Counted from the first letter of the stretch, positions 47,445 to 56,483 are shown. The stretch is 64,000 bases of DNA from an uncultured Eubacteriales bacterium (GCA_902790495.1 CADASK010000020.1:1-64000), one strand, 5' to 3'. The notes: generated from the letters alone by a model not told the origin. Translations and numbers: made by a program.

Positions 47445-47556
47445 ATACCCTGCGCGGCGCGTCGGGAGCTTCGGCACCGAACATGGCCGCGCGGGATTTC
47501 TTTCTTTATCCCACTACACGACGGGCACCCTGAGCGGGCCCGATTGGAGGCACAAC

Positions 47557-48168
47557 ATGACCATCAAAGCAAACACCCGTCAGTCCAAGGTTGCCAGGAT
47601 GACCCTCCTGGCGCTGCTCATCGCCATCCTGGTGGTGCTGGGCTATGTCAACATTCCCATGCCCGCCGGCCTGAGCATCACCTTCAACATGATCCCCGTG
47701 GCCATCGCGGCCATCGCCATGGGCTATCCGGGCGGCGTCATCATCGGCGGCGCTTTCGGCCTCATCAGCTTCGCGCAGTGCTTCGGCATCCTCGGCGCCA
47801 GCGCCCTGGGCGCAGCCCTGGTGGGCTACAGCTGGGTGCTCATGTTCATCCAGCGCTTTGTCTCCCGGGTGATGGTAGGCCTCATCGCCGCCTTCGTCTT
47901 CCGGCTGATGGACAAGACCCGCGCGCCCCTCTATATCAAGGGCGCCGTCACCGGCTTCTGCGCCGCCTTCTTTAACACCCTGTTCTTTATGGGTCTGCTG
48001 GTGCTCCTCTTCGGCAGCACGCCCGTCCTGCAGGAGAGCATGGCCGGCCGCAGCGCCCTCGCCTACATCATCGCCTCCACGGGCGTCAACGCTGTGGTGG
48101 AGATGATCGTCGCCACCCTGATCACCGGGGCCGTCACCGTGGCGCTCCGGAAGGCCCGACTGATCTGA
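47557..48168 (+). CDS. ECF transporter S component, probably for pantothenate
   Basis: The 203-residue membrane protein has about six helices and the ECF_trnsprt start RMTLLALLIAILVVLGYVNIP, with FNMIPVAIAAIAMGYPGG as the loop typical of vitamin S components. It captures a vitamin and works with a shared EcfAA'T module encoded elsewhere. The next gene, 18 nt away, is a pantothenate kinase, so pantothenate (PanT-like) is the likely cargo (context inference). TTGGAGG supports ATG 47557. Confidence 0.85.
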   Translation: MTIKANTRQSKVARMTLLALLIAILVVLGYVNIPMPAGLSITFNMIPVAIAAIAMGYPGGVIIGGAFGLISFAQCFGILGASALGAALVGYSWVLMFIQRFVSRVMVGLIAAFVFRLMDKTRAPLYIKGAVTGFCAAFFNTLFFMGLLVLLFGSTPVLQESMAGRSALAYIIASTGVNAVVEMIVATLITGAVTVALRKARLI

Positions 48169-48186
48169 CGCAAAGGAGCGCAGCCC

Positions 48187-48957
48187 ATGATCCTCGCGAT
48201 GGATATCGGCAACACCAACATCAAGACCGGCGTGTTCGACGCGTCGACCCTGCGCAGCTACTGGCGCATCTCGACCCAGCGGCAGTACACCTCCGACGAG
48301 TTCGGCTCCCTGCTGCTGAACCTCTTCGCCCACGAGAAGCTGGACCCGGAGACCATCGAGGGAATCATCATCTCCTCCGTGGTGCCGACCATCAACTTCA
48401 CCGTGGAGCACATGTGCCGCAGCTACTTTGACCTGCAGCCGATGTTCATCGCCCCCGGCGTGAAGACCGGCATCAACATCCGCTATGAGAACCCCCGCGA
48501 GCTGGGCAGCGACCGTATCGCCAACGCGGTATCCGCCTTCACCCAGTACGGCGGGCCGGTCATCACCATCGACTTCGGCACCGCCACCACCTTCGGCGTG
48601 GTGGATGAGAACGCGGCCTTCCTAGGCGGCGCGATCTTCCCGGGCATCAAGCTGGCCAGCCAGGCCCTGTCCAGCGGCACGGCCAAGCTGCCCTCCTTCG
48701 AGATCGCCCAGCCCGACCGGGTCATCGGCCGCACCACCCTGAGCAACCTGCAGAGCGGCATGTTCTACGGCTACGTGGGCATGGTGGGGCACATCGTGGA
48801 GATGATGAAGCGCGAGCTGGGCAAGGACGCCACGGTGGTGGCCACCGGCGGCATGGCCCAGATGATCGCCGACGAGTCCCATGTGATCGACCACGTGGAC
48901 GGCCTGCTGACCCTGAAGGGCCTGCGTTTCATCTGGGAGCGGAACCAGGAGGCTTGA
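48187..48957 (+). CDS. coaX: Type III pantothenate kinase
   Basis: CoaX phosphorylates pantothenate, the first step of coenzyme A synthesis, and needs a monovalent cation. The 256-residue protein has the ASKHA start LAMDIGNTNIKTGVF with the catalytic Asp, SSVVPTIN, ELGSDRIANAV with a second Asp, and TIDFGTATTF. It is co-transcribed with the upstream S component, making an uptake-plus-trapping unit. Confidence 0.97.
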   Translation: MILAMDIGNTNIKTGVFDASTLRSYWRISTQRQYTSDEFGSLLLNLFAHEKLDPETIEGIIISSVVPTINFTVEHMCRSYFDLQPMFIAPGVKTGINIRYENPRELGSDRIANAVSAFTQYGGPVITIDFGTATTFGVVDENAAFLGGAIFPGIKLASQALSSGTAKLPSFEIAQPDRVIGRTTLSNLQSGMFYGYVGMVGHIVEMMKRELGKDATVVATGGMAQMIADESHVIDHVDGLLTLKGLRFIWERNQEA

Positions 48958-48968
48958 GGCCGGATCAT

Positions 48969-48997
48969 TCCCCATCGCGGTGCGGTGGGGATTTTTT
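48969..48997 (+). terminator. Terminator after coaX
   Basis: TCCCCA/TGGGGA closing a larger GC loop, then TTTTTT. Confidence 0.75.
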
Positions 48998-48998
48998 G

Positions 48999-49027
48999 TT
49001 GACAAGCTGTTGCGATTATGTTACGAT
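48999..49027 (+). promoter_or_regulatory. Promoter of the transglutaminase-like gene
   Basis: TTGACA (48999-49004), 17 bp, TACGAT (49022-49027). It starts two bases after the coaX terminator T-run. Confidence 0.75.
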
Positions 49028-49083
49028 TTAGTTGTTGAACCAGGCTTTGCGCGCCGATATCCAGCGAGAGGAGGGTTGCCCGG

Positions 49084-50586
49084 ATGAGAAGGTTCCGGTC
49101 TTTCATCGGACTCTGCGTGCTTTGCGCTGCCCTGCTCGCCGTCGGCATGGCCTCCGCCCACGAGCTGCAGACCAGCTTCGACGTGCCCCGCCTGTCCCTC
49201 TACGCTACCTCGCGGGCAACCAATTATCTCGCCTACACGTCCGAGGGCACCTACGCGGTGGACGGCACCCGGACCTACACGGTCACCGCCCTGAGCAGCC
49301 AGGTCAAAGGCCTCGACATCGTCGTCGGCCTGCTGGACAATACCTACGGCGTCGACAACAAGGCGGATATGCTCTACCATGCCCCCAAGATTGAGCCGCA
49401 GCTGAACGCCGACGGAAACTGCGTCTGGGTGTTCTCCTACACCTTCCGCCAGAGCGGCAAGCACGCCGTGCTCTTCCAGGCGCTGGATCAGAACGGCAAC
49501 GAACTCTCCGGCGGCCTCCTCAGCCTGACCATGACCATCCCGGACAAGACGGGCAGCGAGCTGAGCACGGCGATCAGCGACGTCGTGGCCTCCCTGGACA
49601 CCAGCGATAGCTACACCGCCGCCCTCTCCATCCACGACTGGCTCACCGGCCACGCCGCCTACGATCACTCGTACGTCTACTACAATCCCTACGACCTCAT
49701 CGTCAACGGCACAGGCACCTGCAACGGCTACGCCCGCGCCTTCAGCATGATGATGGCCGCCGCGGGCTACAGCGCCGAGCGCGTCATCGGCTATCAGCGC
49801 TCCACCGGCGAGCAGCACGCCTGGAACCTCGCCCTGCTCGACGGCGAGTGGTACCAGATCGACGCCACCTGGAACGATCCCTCGAGCGGCCCGACCCATC
49901 TCTACTTCGGGCTGACCAACGAGCTGATGCTGGTCGATCACAGCTTCCGCTTCATGGCCGGCGGAGGCGCCGTCCGCACCTGCTCCTCCCTCGACTGCAA
50001 TTACTACGTCCGCTCCGGGGCCTGGCAAACCTGCGCGGCGGCCACCATCGCCGCCCTGCAGGATCAGATCGACAGCGGCTTCACCAGCCTGAGCACCCTG
50101 CTGAAGACCACCGCGGGCACGGATTTCTACCTCCTGACCGAGATGCAGGCCCAGGTCTTCGGCACCATCTTCGCCCGGGAGATGCCCAACTACCTTTGGT
50201 ACCACACCGCCAGTGGCACGCCCGTGCAGGTCAGCCTGAGCTACACCTATTACGGCCAGGTCAGCGGCGTGCAGAAGGGCGAGTTCACCGGCACCTACAC
50301 CCGCGAGAACGAGCTGACCCTGCCCTCCGGCGTCACAGCCATCGAGGAGGAGGCCTTCGCGGGGGTCACCGCCGCCAGGTACCTGACGGTGCCCGAGAGC
50401 TGCACAGCCATCGGGGCCAGGGCCTTCGCGGAGAGCGGCTTCTGGTGCGTCTACCTGCCGGTGGAGCTGACCGATATTGCGACGGACGCCTTTGAGGATG
50501 CGCCGTATCTGCGGGTGCTTGCGCCCAGCGGCAGCGCAGCCGCAGCGAAGCTGAGAACGTTGAACGTTAATATGGCGACTTATTAA
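49084..50586 (+). CDS. Secreted transglutaminase-like protein with C-terminal leucine-rich-repeat segment
   Basis: The 500-residue exported protein has a signal peptide (about 1-25, ending MASA), an N-terminal beta region, and a transglutaminase/protease-like core at about 170-275. The core has GTGTCNGYARAF (Cys), EQHAWNLALLDG (His) and YQIDATWND (Asp), a complete triad. Residues about 410-500 form BspA-type leucine-rich repeats (GVTAIEEEAFAGVTAARYLTVP, cited as a region). Such proteins act at the surface, perhaps as proteases or cross-linkers. It is monocistronic. Confidence 0.88.
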   Translation: MRRFRSFIGLCVLCAALLAVGMASAHELQTSFDVPRLSLYATSRATNYLAYTSEGTYAVDGTRTYTVTALSSQVKGLDIVVGLLDNTYGVDNKADMLYHAPKIEPQLNADGNCVWVFSYTFRQSGKHAVLFQALDQNGNELSGGLLSLTMTIPDKTGSELSTAISDVVASLDTSDSYTAALSIHDWLTGHAAYDHSYVYYNPYDLIVNGTGTCNGYARAFSMMMAAAGYSAERVIGYQRSTGEQHAWNLALLDGEWYQIDATWNDPSSGPTHLYFGLTNELMLVDHSFRFMAGGGAVRTCSSLDCNYYVRSGAWQTCAAATIAALQDQIDSGFTSLSTLLKTTAGTDFYLLTEMQAQVFGTIFAREMPNYLWYHTASGTPVQVSLSYTYYGQVSGVQKGEFTGTYTRENELTLPSGVTAIEEEAFAGVTAARYLTVPESCTAIGARAFAESGFWCVYLPVELTDIATDAFEDAPYLRVLAPSGSAAAAKLRTLNVNMATY

Positions 50587-50620
50587 TCAGTTGTTTTGAG
50601 AGCTCATCCATCGCAAGAGG

Positions 50621-50744
50621 TTTCGCCGCCTGCGGGCGGCGACCAAAGGGCTTTGCGATCGGTCCGGGGCTGCCGCCCGTTCTCCGCTGAAAACGCCATA
50701 ACATGGAGTTTTCCGGGCGCTCCGAACCCTTTGGAAACCTTCGC
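50621..50744 (+). repeat. Element A copy A19, long form, CCAAAGGG subtype
   Basis: Outer H2 CCAAAGGG/CCCTTTGG with tail AAACCTTCGC, like the short CCAAAGGGC copies. The inner stem is GAAAACGCC/GGAGTTTTC, so one C-A mismatch breaks the compensation here. It is followed by CGCCCGCTTTTTT. Confidence 0.85.
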
Positions 50745-50792
50745 CCGCCCGCTTTTTTCTTTGAAGTGTCTGTAAGGGGAGGAACACACCCT

Positions 50793-51419
50793 ATGCTTCA
50801 TGCGGCCAGACTCATCTTCGAGATCATCGGCACCATCGCCTTCGCGATTTCCGGGGCGATGCTCGCCATCCACAAGCACATGGACGCCCTGGGCGTCACG
50901 ATCCTCGGGCTGACCACCGCCACCGGCGGGGGCATCGTGCGCGACCTGCTGATCGGCACCACACCGCCCAGCGCCTTCACCGATCCGCGCTACGCCATCA
51001 TCGCCATCGTGACCTCCATCGTGGTGTTCATCCCCTACGTGCGCCGCGCCTTTGACCTGCACGAGAAGGGCCTGCACTTCCCCATCCACCTGATGGACAC
51101 CCTGGGCCTGGGCGTTTTCACCGTGGTCGGCGTGGCCATCGCCCATGAGACCATCCCGAACGCGAGCTTTTTCTTGGCCGTGTTCGTGAGCACGGTGGGC
51201 GCGGTGGGCGGCGGCGTCATGCGGGACATGATGGCCGGCACGACCCCCTTCATCTTCGTCAAGCATTTCTACGCCTGCGCGGTGCTGATCGGCGCGATGG
51301 TCTGCGAGGCGCTGTGGGCGCCCCTGGGCGATGTGGTCGCCATGACCGCAGGCGCGGTGGTGGTCATCATCCTGCGCCTCCTCGCCGCCCACTATCACTG
51401 GCAGCTCCCCAGAGCGTAA
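50793..51419 (+). CDS. TRIC-type (UPF0126/YicG) cation channel-like protein
   Basis: The 208-residue membrane protein has seven hydrophobic segments in two related halves. GGGIVRDLLIGTTPP in the first half and GGGVMRDMMAGTTPF in the second are the repeated pore-lining motifs of bacterial TRIC/YicG proteins. AGGGGAGG supports ATG 50793. Bacterial members form trimeric monovalent-cation channels; the physiological role is unclear. It follows element A19. Confidence 0.9.
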   Translation: MLHAARLIFEIIGTIAFAISGAMLAIHKHMDALGVTILGLTTATGGGIVRDLLIGTTPPSAFTDPRYAIIAIVTSIVVFIPYVRRAFDLHEKGLHFPIHLMDTLGLGVFTVVGVAIAHETIPNASFFLAVFVSTVGAVGGGVMRDMMAGTTPFIFVKHFYACAVLIGAMVCEALWAPLGDVVAMTAGAVVVIILRLLAAHYHWQLPRA

Positions 51420-51440
51420 CGCGTTAAGCAGCCAAAACCA

Positions 51441-51497
51441 AGGCGGCAGCCCCGGACCGATCGCAAAGCCCCTTGCCCGCGCCCGCAGGCGCGGAAC
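51441..51497 (-). repeat. Element A copy A20, partial long form (reverse)
   Basis: Minus strand: H1 CCGCGCC/GGGCGCGG, then GCAAGGGGCTTTGCGATCGG and GTCCGGGGCTGCCGCC. The inner stem, right arm and tail are absent. Confidence 0.8.
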
Positions 51498-51532
51498 CCC
51501 CTCTGCTGCCAAGCAGTTCAAATGAGGCTTCT

Positions 51533-51766
51533 ATGAAACAGCAAGCATCAGACCACCCTTACGCCGATATCCTGGACAAGGAGCGTCCCACGCTCCCCAA
51601 GCACCCGTCCATGCCTCGCGAAACCCGCGCCAAGCAGTTCATGCCCTTCGCGTCCCTGCGGGGCTTTGACCGCCTGATCGCAGGGCAGGTGAAGAACCAT
51701 GTGTCCGACACGCTGCACTATGAGGAGGAAACCTGGGATTCCGTGATCCCGGAGGATTGGGGCTAA
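51533..51766 (+). CDS. Small YolD-like protein
   Basis: The 77-residue soluble protein has the motif MPRETRAKQFMPFASLRGFDRLI, which resembles the short YolD-like proteins usually encoded next to DinB polymerases in Clostridia. No dinB gene is adjacent here. The start ATG has GAGGC about 7 nt upstream. The short length is normal for this group. Confidence 0.7.
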   Translation: MKQQASDHPYADILDKERPTLPKHPSMPRETRAKQFMPFASLRGFDRLIAGQVKNHVSDTLHYEEETWDSVIPEDWG

Positions 51767-51777
51767 ATCCCCGACAG

Positions 51778-51808
51778 AAAAGACCCGGCGCAATGCCGGG
51801 TCTTTTCT
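51778..51808 (+). terminator. Terminator after the YolD-like gene
   Basis: AAAAGACCCGGC pairs with GCCGGGTCTTTT; a bidirectional type. Confidence 0.9.
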
Positions 51809-51832
51809 TGTGATGGAACTTCATGCAAGGGA

Positions 51833-51889
51833 TTCCGCGCCTGCGGGCGCGGGGAGGGGGCTTTGCGGTCGCCCCCTCCACCCCTTCGC
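51833..51889 (+). repeat. Element A copy A21
   Basis: H2 GGAGGGGGC/GCCCCCTCC with loop TTTGCGGTC; tail ACCCCTTCGC. Confidence 0.85.
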
Positions 51890-51915
51890 ATGCCACTTTT
51901 GCATTTCCGGGAGGA

Positions 51916-54900
51916 TTACATCCCGAACATCTGCAGCAGCATCGCCAGCTGTTCAGCCAGCTCGCCGCGGTTCATGGGCAGGTTGGTGGTCTCGTTCTCG
52001 GGATCGGCCTCCACGCCGGTCGCGCCGACCACGTTGGTCAGGAAAGCCACCAGCCCCTGGTCGCACTGGCCGTGGGTCAGCACGTCGTCGGGCTGCAGGC
52101 CGCTCAGCACGCCGACGCCGGCCAGCTGGGTCATGGCCTCCTGCCCGTCCATGGGCTGACCGATGGCCAGGGTCATCAGGGCGCCGGCCAGCTCGGCTGC
52201 GGTGGCGGGGGCCTCCGCGCCGAAGCTCTCCTCGCTCTCCGCAGCCATCATGCCGTAGCTCAGCACCTTGGCGACGGGGCCGGCCAGCGGACTGTCCGCA
52301 GGCACGTCCGCGAAGCTCGTCTCCGCGGCGCCGAAGGGCGTCAGGATCTGCTCATACAGGTCCGCGTTCTCCTTGATCTTGGCCGCGCTGCCGCCGGTCA
52401 TGCGCACGCCCTGTTCCGCCAGGGTGCGGTACACGGCCGCGCTGGCCTTCACCGTCTCAGGCGTCACGGCTTTGAGCTGGCGCATGTAATCCAGGTTCCG
52501 ATCCTGCGGATCACCGTTGAGGGCATTGCTGATGGCGTTCAGCGCGCCGGACAGCTCGCCCTGGCTCAGGGCATAGCGCGAGTAGGAGGAGAGGATGTAG
52601 CCGTCCAGGGTCTCCTGATCCAGCTCCAGGCCCTCCACCAGGTCCGCCAGCTGGTCATACACGGCGTAAGTCTCCGCGATGTTCGGGTCGCGGTACGCCA
52701 GGATGTACATGCCGGCATCCGCCTGGGTGCTGTGCAGGGGCGTGTACACGCCGTACTGCTCGCGCAGCAGGGGCATCAGCAGCTTGTCCGTCACCAGGGA
52801 GGTGACAGCGCCCCAGGTGCCGGCCTGATCCTGGATGCCCAGGGTGGCCTCGTCGCTCACCAGGAGGTTGAACTGCACGCCGCTGTCCACCACCACGGCC
52901 TCGCGGGCGGCGGGGCTGGGCAGCTCATAGGTCATGGGCTCCCGGGCCTCGGCGTCCATGTCCGCGAAGAAGGCTTCGGTCAGGGCGCGGCCGGCCTCAA
53001 TGCTTGCCTCGTTGCCCGCGAAGGCCGCGACGGCCCCGGTGCGGCTGTGGAAGAAGGCCTGGGTCTGCTGCAGCTTCTGCGCCACGGCCTCGGGCTGGGT
53101 CTCCATCAGCTGCTCCACCTGCTCCAGGAAGGCGTAGTACTCCAGGTGGTTGAAATAGGTGTAGTAGCGGTACATGGGATTGGTCACCGCAAAGGCGCGG
53201 TAAAGCTGCACGTTGTACACGCCGCCGTTGATGCTGCTCTTCAGCGCGGCCTTCACGGCGGAGATCCGCTTGGCCAGCTCCTCCGTGTCGGAGAAATCGG
53301 TGCCGAACAGGATCTCCTTCACCAGCTCATAGGAGGTGGGCTGATCCTCGTCGGTGGCGATCCAGCTCACGTTCAGGTAGGGGTGGAAGCCCTCACCCTT
53401 GCCCGTCAGGGACAGGCGGATCTCGCGGTTGTACAGGTAGCGGCTCATCAGCACATCCAGCTCCTCGCGGCTGTGCTTGTCCGTGGGCAGCTCGCCCATC
53501 AGGTTGGTGAACAGGGAGAACCAGTGAAGATCCTCCTGGGGCAGCGCCGCTGCGTCCAGCAGCAGCTTGACCGCGCCGATGCCGTCCACGCCCGCCTTCG
53601 CCTCGATCATGCGGACGCCGTCCTCGCCCACCGTGTCGGTGATGTCGTAGAGCTTCATCTCCTCCGGCAGGGACGTCACCGTCACCGCCTGGAGCTGCTT
53701 GACGTACTCGCTGGCGTCCTTGGTCTCCTTCTCCTGGTTGGAGGCGGTCACCACCGCGCTGATCTCCTCCTCGCCCATGCCGGCCTTGACCTCCGCCAGG
53801 CGATCCGCCAGGGCGGCGTCCCTGGCCTCCTTCGCGCCGGGCTCGGGGTAGGTCGTGGCCACGGCGCAGGTCTGGCTGCCGACCAGCCACTTGGCCACGG
53901 CCTCCTGGTAGCGGCCCTCACGGTTCCAGGCCTCGATGCGGCCCAGCGCGTCCACATAGTCCGGGTAGGCAAAGGGATTGCCGGAGCTGGCGTACAGATC
54001 CGCAATGCTCGGAATCACGTTGACGCCCACGCTGGCGTTCTCCCGGGAGAGGCGGATGTCCAGGTTCAGCTGGGCCATCACGCCCTCGACCAGCTCATCC
54101 GCGAAGCCCTTTTCGGCCACCTCGCTCAGGGCCGCGTCCACCGCGGCGCGGAAGCCCTCGCCGTCGCCCCGGTTCATGCTCTCGGCGCTGAACACCACCG
54201 CGTCCTCCGGGCCGTTCGTGTCGATGAAGCAGGTCAGCCGGGCGGAGGGATAGGCCTCGCGCAGCTTCAGCTTGAGGGGAGAGCCATCCGCCACCAGCAC
54301 GTCGGTGAGGGTGTTGAGCACCAGCTCCTCCTCCGGGTTATCCTTCAGGCCAGGGCACACGATGGTGTAATACGCCGACGCGCTGTTCTCCTTCTGACTG
54401 CCGGCCTCCACGGGGAAGGCGTACTCCGCCGCAACGGGAGCGGTCAGCGGGGTGTAGCCGCTGTCCTCGAAGGTGAACTCCCTGCGCTCATAGGGCGCGA
54501 AGGCCTCGTCCAGCAGGGCCAGGAAATCGCCGTAATGCTCGAACTGGCCGTAGAGGTAGGCCATGCAGTTGCTGGGATGATAGAACTGATCGTGATAATC
54601 CTTCAGCATCTGCCAGGTCATGTCGGGGATGAAGTCCGGATCGCCGCCGGAGATATTGCCCGTCACGGAGCCGGGGAAGGCCGTGCGCTTGGCGTTGTAG
54701 CGGGCCATCCGCGCGAGGTCAAGGGCGCCGAGCATCTCGGAATAGACGGTGCCCTCCAGGGTCAGGGGCGCGTCCGCCGAGGCCATGCGGTAGCGCCAGG
54801 CCTCCTCGCGGTAGATGCTCTCATCCTCCATGATCATCGGGTGCAGGCAGCTGTCGGTGTAGAAGTCCGCGTACCGCAGCAGCTGGGCCTCGCTCAGGGA

Positions 54901-55326
54901 GGCCACCGGGTAGGTGGTCATCCGCTCGCCGGTCATGGCGTTCATGTAGGTGTTGTAGGTCTGGTAGCTCAGGTTGAAGAACAGCGCCGAGGACGGGTAC
55001 TTCTCCGAGCCGTCAGTCGTCGCGTGCTCAAACACGTGGGGCAGACCCGTGTTGTCCACCGCCCAGGTGAGGAAGGTCAGGTCGAAGACCCGGTTCGTAT
55101 CCTCGTTCGCCAGGTAGGTCAGGCCCGCGCCGGTCTTGTCGTGCTCAAAGAGCACCATCGTCGCGCCCAGCAGCGGGAAGTCACGGATTTCCTTCACCGT
55201 GAAGCCGTGCACGGTGTCGCCCACCTGGGGCAGGGCGTCCGTCGCGTCCGCGGTCTCGGCCAGCGACGCGGGCAGCAGGCTGACCGCCATCGCCAGCGTG
55301 AGCAGCCACGCAAGCAGTCTCTTCAT
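51916..55326 (-). CDS. Secreted M16C (insulinase-type) metalloprotease with C-terminal S-layer-homology-like region
   Basis: The 1136-residue exported protein has a signal peptide (about 1-24, ending SLAE) and a presequence-protease-like M16C core. HVFEH (His97, Glu100, His101) is the inverted zinc motif and EEAWRYR (about 175) gives the distal Glu. Four M16 subdomains are expected across about 30-950. The C-terminus (about 990-1136) has FADVPADSPLAGPVAKVLSYGMM and later PMNRGELAEQLAMLL, the pattern of SLH modules that hold proteins to the wall. GGAGG precedes tandem ATG codons; 55326 has the better spacing. The protease probably degrades small peptides outside the cell. Confidence 0.92.
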   Translation of the reverse strand: MKRLLAWLLTLAMAVSLLPASLAETADATDALPQVGDTVHGFTVKEIRDFPLLGATMVLFEHDKTGAGLTYLANEDTNRVFDLTFLTWAVDNTGLPHVFEHATTDGSEKYPSSALFFNLSYQTYNTYMNAMTGERMTTYPVASLSEAQLLRYADFYTDSCLHPMIMEDESIYREEAWRYRMASADAPLTLEGTVYSEMLGALDLARMARYNAKRTAFPGSVTGNISGGDPDFIPDMTWQMLKDYHDQFYHPSNCMAYLYGQFEHYGDFLALLDEAFAPYERREFTFEDSGYTPLTAPVAAEYAFPVEAGSQKENSASAYYTIVCPGLKDNPEEELVLNTLTDVLVADGSPLKLKLREAYPSARLTCFIDTNGPEDAVVFSAESMNRGDGEGFRAAVDAALSEVAEKGFADELVEGVMAQLNLDIRLSRENASVGVNVIPSIADLYASSGNPFAYPDYVDALGRIEAWNREGRYQEAVAKWLVGSQTCAVATTYPEPGAKEARDAALADRLAEVKAGMGEEEISAVVTASNQEKETKDASEYVKQLQAVTVTSLPEEMKLYDITDTVGEDGVRMIEAKAGVDGIGAVKLLLDAAALPQEDLHWFSLFTNLMGELPTDKHSREELDVLMSRYLYNREIRLSLTGKGEGFHPYLNVSWIATDEDQPTSYELVKEILFGTDFSDTEELAKRISAVKAALKSSINGGVYNVQLYRAFAVTNPMYRYYTYFNHLEYYAFLEQVEQLMETQPEAVAQKLQQTQAFFHSRTGAVAAFAGNEASIEAGRALTEAFFADMDAEAREPMTYELPSPAAREAVVVDSGVQFNLLVSDEATLGIQDQAGTWGAVTSLVTDKLLMPLLREQYGVYTPLHSTQADAGMYILAYRDPNIAETYAVYDQLADLVEGLELDQETLDGYILSSYSRYALSQGELSGALNAISNALNGDPQDRNLDYMRQLKAVTPETVKASAAVYRTLAEQGVRMTGGSAAKIKENADLYEQILTPFGAAETSFADVPADSPLAGPVAKVLSYGMMAAESEESFGAEAPATAAELAGALMTLAIGQPMDGQEAMTQLAGVGVLSGLQPDDVLTHGQCDQGLVAFLTNVVGATGVEADPENETTNLPMNRGELAEQLAMLLQMFGM

Positions 55327-55441
55327 ACTCATAACCTCCGTTCGTCATTGTTTGCTTATGTGGAATTCCCCCAGCATTGTACCACGCAAAGCCCGCAAAG
55401 AACAGACAGATTTGCGCATTTTTCTGTCATTGGTTGCGATT

Positions 55442-55561
55442 TCTGGCCCTCCGGGCCAGCCTAGGGGCTTTGCGATCGGTCCGGGGCTGCCGCCCGCTCT
55501 CCGCTGAAAACGCCATAACATGGCGTTTTCCGGGCGCTCCGAGCCCCCTGCACCCCTTCGC
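55442..55561 (+). repeat. Element A copy A22, long form with replaced H1
   Basis: H1 is CTGGCCC-TCC-GGGCCAG, unrelated in sequence to the usual CCGCGCC hairpin but equally paired. The insert and inner stem GAAAACGCC/GGCGTTTTC are intact. Tail ACCCCTTCGC. Confidence 0.8.
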
Positions 55562-55665
55562 TTTCGCTGCTTACGCTTTAGCTTTGGCTGTCATATCGAA
55601 GTAAGCAGAAAGCCTCTCTGTGACACTTTTTCTTCATATTTCTGACACATCTTATCAATAAAACC

Positions 55666-55693
55666 TTGATTTTTTTGGATGATGTGGTACAAT
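55666..55693 (+). promoter_or_regulatory. Promoter of the rplI-dnaB operon
   Basis: TTGATT (55666-55671), 16 bp, TACAAT (55688-55693). Confidence 0.65.
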
Positions 55694-55783
55694 GCACATT
55701 GCATAAGTGGGCGGCTTGTGTTCGCCCCATGCGCTTTGAGCGAGATACAGGCCCCCGGGCCTTTGCACAAGGAGGATCAGAAC

Positions 55784-56236
55784 ATGAAGGTTATCCTGCT
55801 GCAGGATGTGAAGGGCAACGGCAAGCGCGACGATATCGTGACCGTCTCCGACGGCTATGCGCGCAACTTCCTCTTCCCCAAGAAGCTGGCCGTGGAGGCC
55901 ACCCCCGGCGCGATGAAGGAGATCCAGCGCAAGCGCGCCGCCGAGGACGCCCGCGAGGCCGAGCGCCGCGCCGAGGCCCAGGCCAAGGCCGATCAGCTGA
56001 AGAACAAGGTCGTGACCGTGCCGGTCAAGTGCGGCGAGAAGGGCCGCCTCTACGGCAGCCTGACCAGCGCCGACGTGGCCGCTGCCCTGCAGGCCCAGCA
56101 CGGCATCGCGGTGGACAAGAAGAAGCTCGAGATCGAGGAGCAGGTCAAGCAGGTCGGCGACTACAAGGTGAGCGTGTGGCTCTACAGCGGCATCACCACC
56201 CCCATGGTGCTGCACGTCGTCGCGGCGGAGAAGTAA
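55784..56236 (+). CDS. rplI: 50S ribosomal protein bL9
   Basis: bL9 binds 23S rRNA at the base of the L1 stalk and helps reading-frame maintenance. The 150-residue protein has the bL9 start [30 protein letters not shown], a central charged helix (about 45-75) and the C-terminal domain with [21 protein letters not shown] precedes ATG 55784. It leads the common rplI-dnaB order. Confidence 0.98.
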   Translation: MKVILLQDVKGNGKRDDIVTVSDGYARNFLFPKKLAVEATPGAMKEIQRKRAAEDAREAERRAEAQAKADQLKNKVVTVPVKCGEKGRLYGSLTSADVAAALQAQHGIAVDKKKLEIEEQVKQVGDYKVSVWLYSGITTPMVLHVVAAEK

Positions 56237-56268
56237 GCCTTTTCTCGCCCAAATTGATCAAGCGGGCG

Positions 56269-56390
56269 GCGAAGGTTTCCAAAGGGCTCTGAGCGCCCGG
56301 AAAACAGTCCAGTGGACTGTTTTCAGCGAAAAGCGGGCGGCAGCCCCGGATCGATCGCAAAGCCCTTTGGCCGCGCCCGCAGGCGCGAAA
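56269..56390 (-). repeat. Element A copy A23, long form (reverse)
   Basis: Inner stem GAAAACAGTCC/GGACTGTTTTC, lengthened and compensated relative to other copies. Outer H2 CCAAAGGG/CCCTTTGG, tail AAACCTTCGC on the minus strand. Confidence 0.85.
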
Positions 56391-56394
56391 TCCC

Positions 56395-56446
56395 CTCATC
56401 CGTCAGCGTCTTGCGACGCTGCCACCTTCCCCCAGAGGGGGAAGGC
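56395..56446 (-). repeat. Element B copy 10 (reverse)
   Basis: H1 CCTTCCCCC/GGGGGAAGG; H2 CAGCGTC/GACGCTG; tail GGATGAGG on the minus strand. Confidence 0.75.
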
Positions 56447-56483
56447 TGTATCCTCTTCGAGCGCTCAACTGAAAATATGACAC

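Larger units (their letters stand above)
47140..47556. other. 417-nt intergenic region with repeats and a leader
   Basis: It holds element B copies 8 and 9, element A18, a promoter (47416-47444) and a structured leader before the ECF gene. Confidence 0.7.
55327..55783. other. 457-nt divergent region between the M16 protease and rplI
   Basis: It holds element A22 and the rplI promoter. An AT-rich leader surrounds a possible TACAAT for the protease on the minus strand near 55365 (no convincing -35). Confidence 0.6.

Noticed and set aside
51533..51766. Nearby DinB polymerase for the YolD-like protein
   Set aside because: Neither neighbour (TRIC-like channel, M16 protease) is a polymerase and no dinB fragment was seen.
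51823..55464. A very long plus-strand open frame (over 1200 codons) opposite the M16 protease gene
   Set aside because: Its composition is the His/Val/Gly/Leu-rich shadow of a GC-rich gene on the other strand, and no domain is visible. The minus-strand frame has a signal peptide, HxxEH and a ribosome site.
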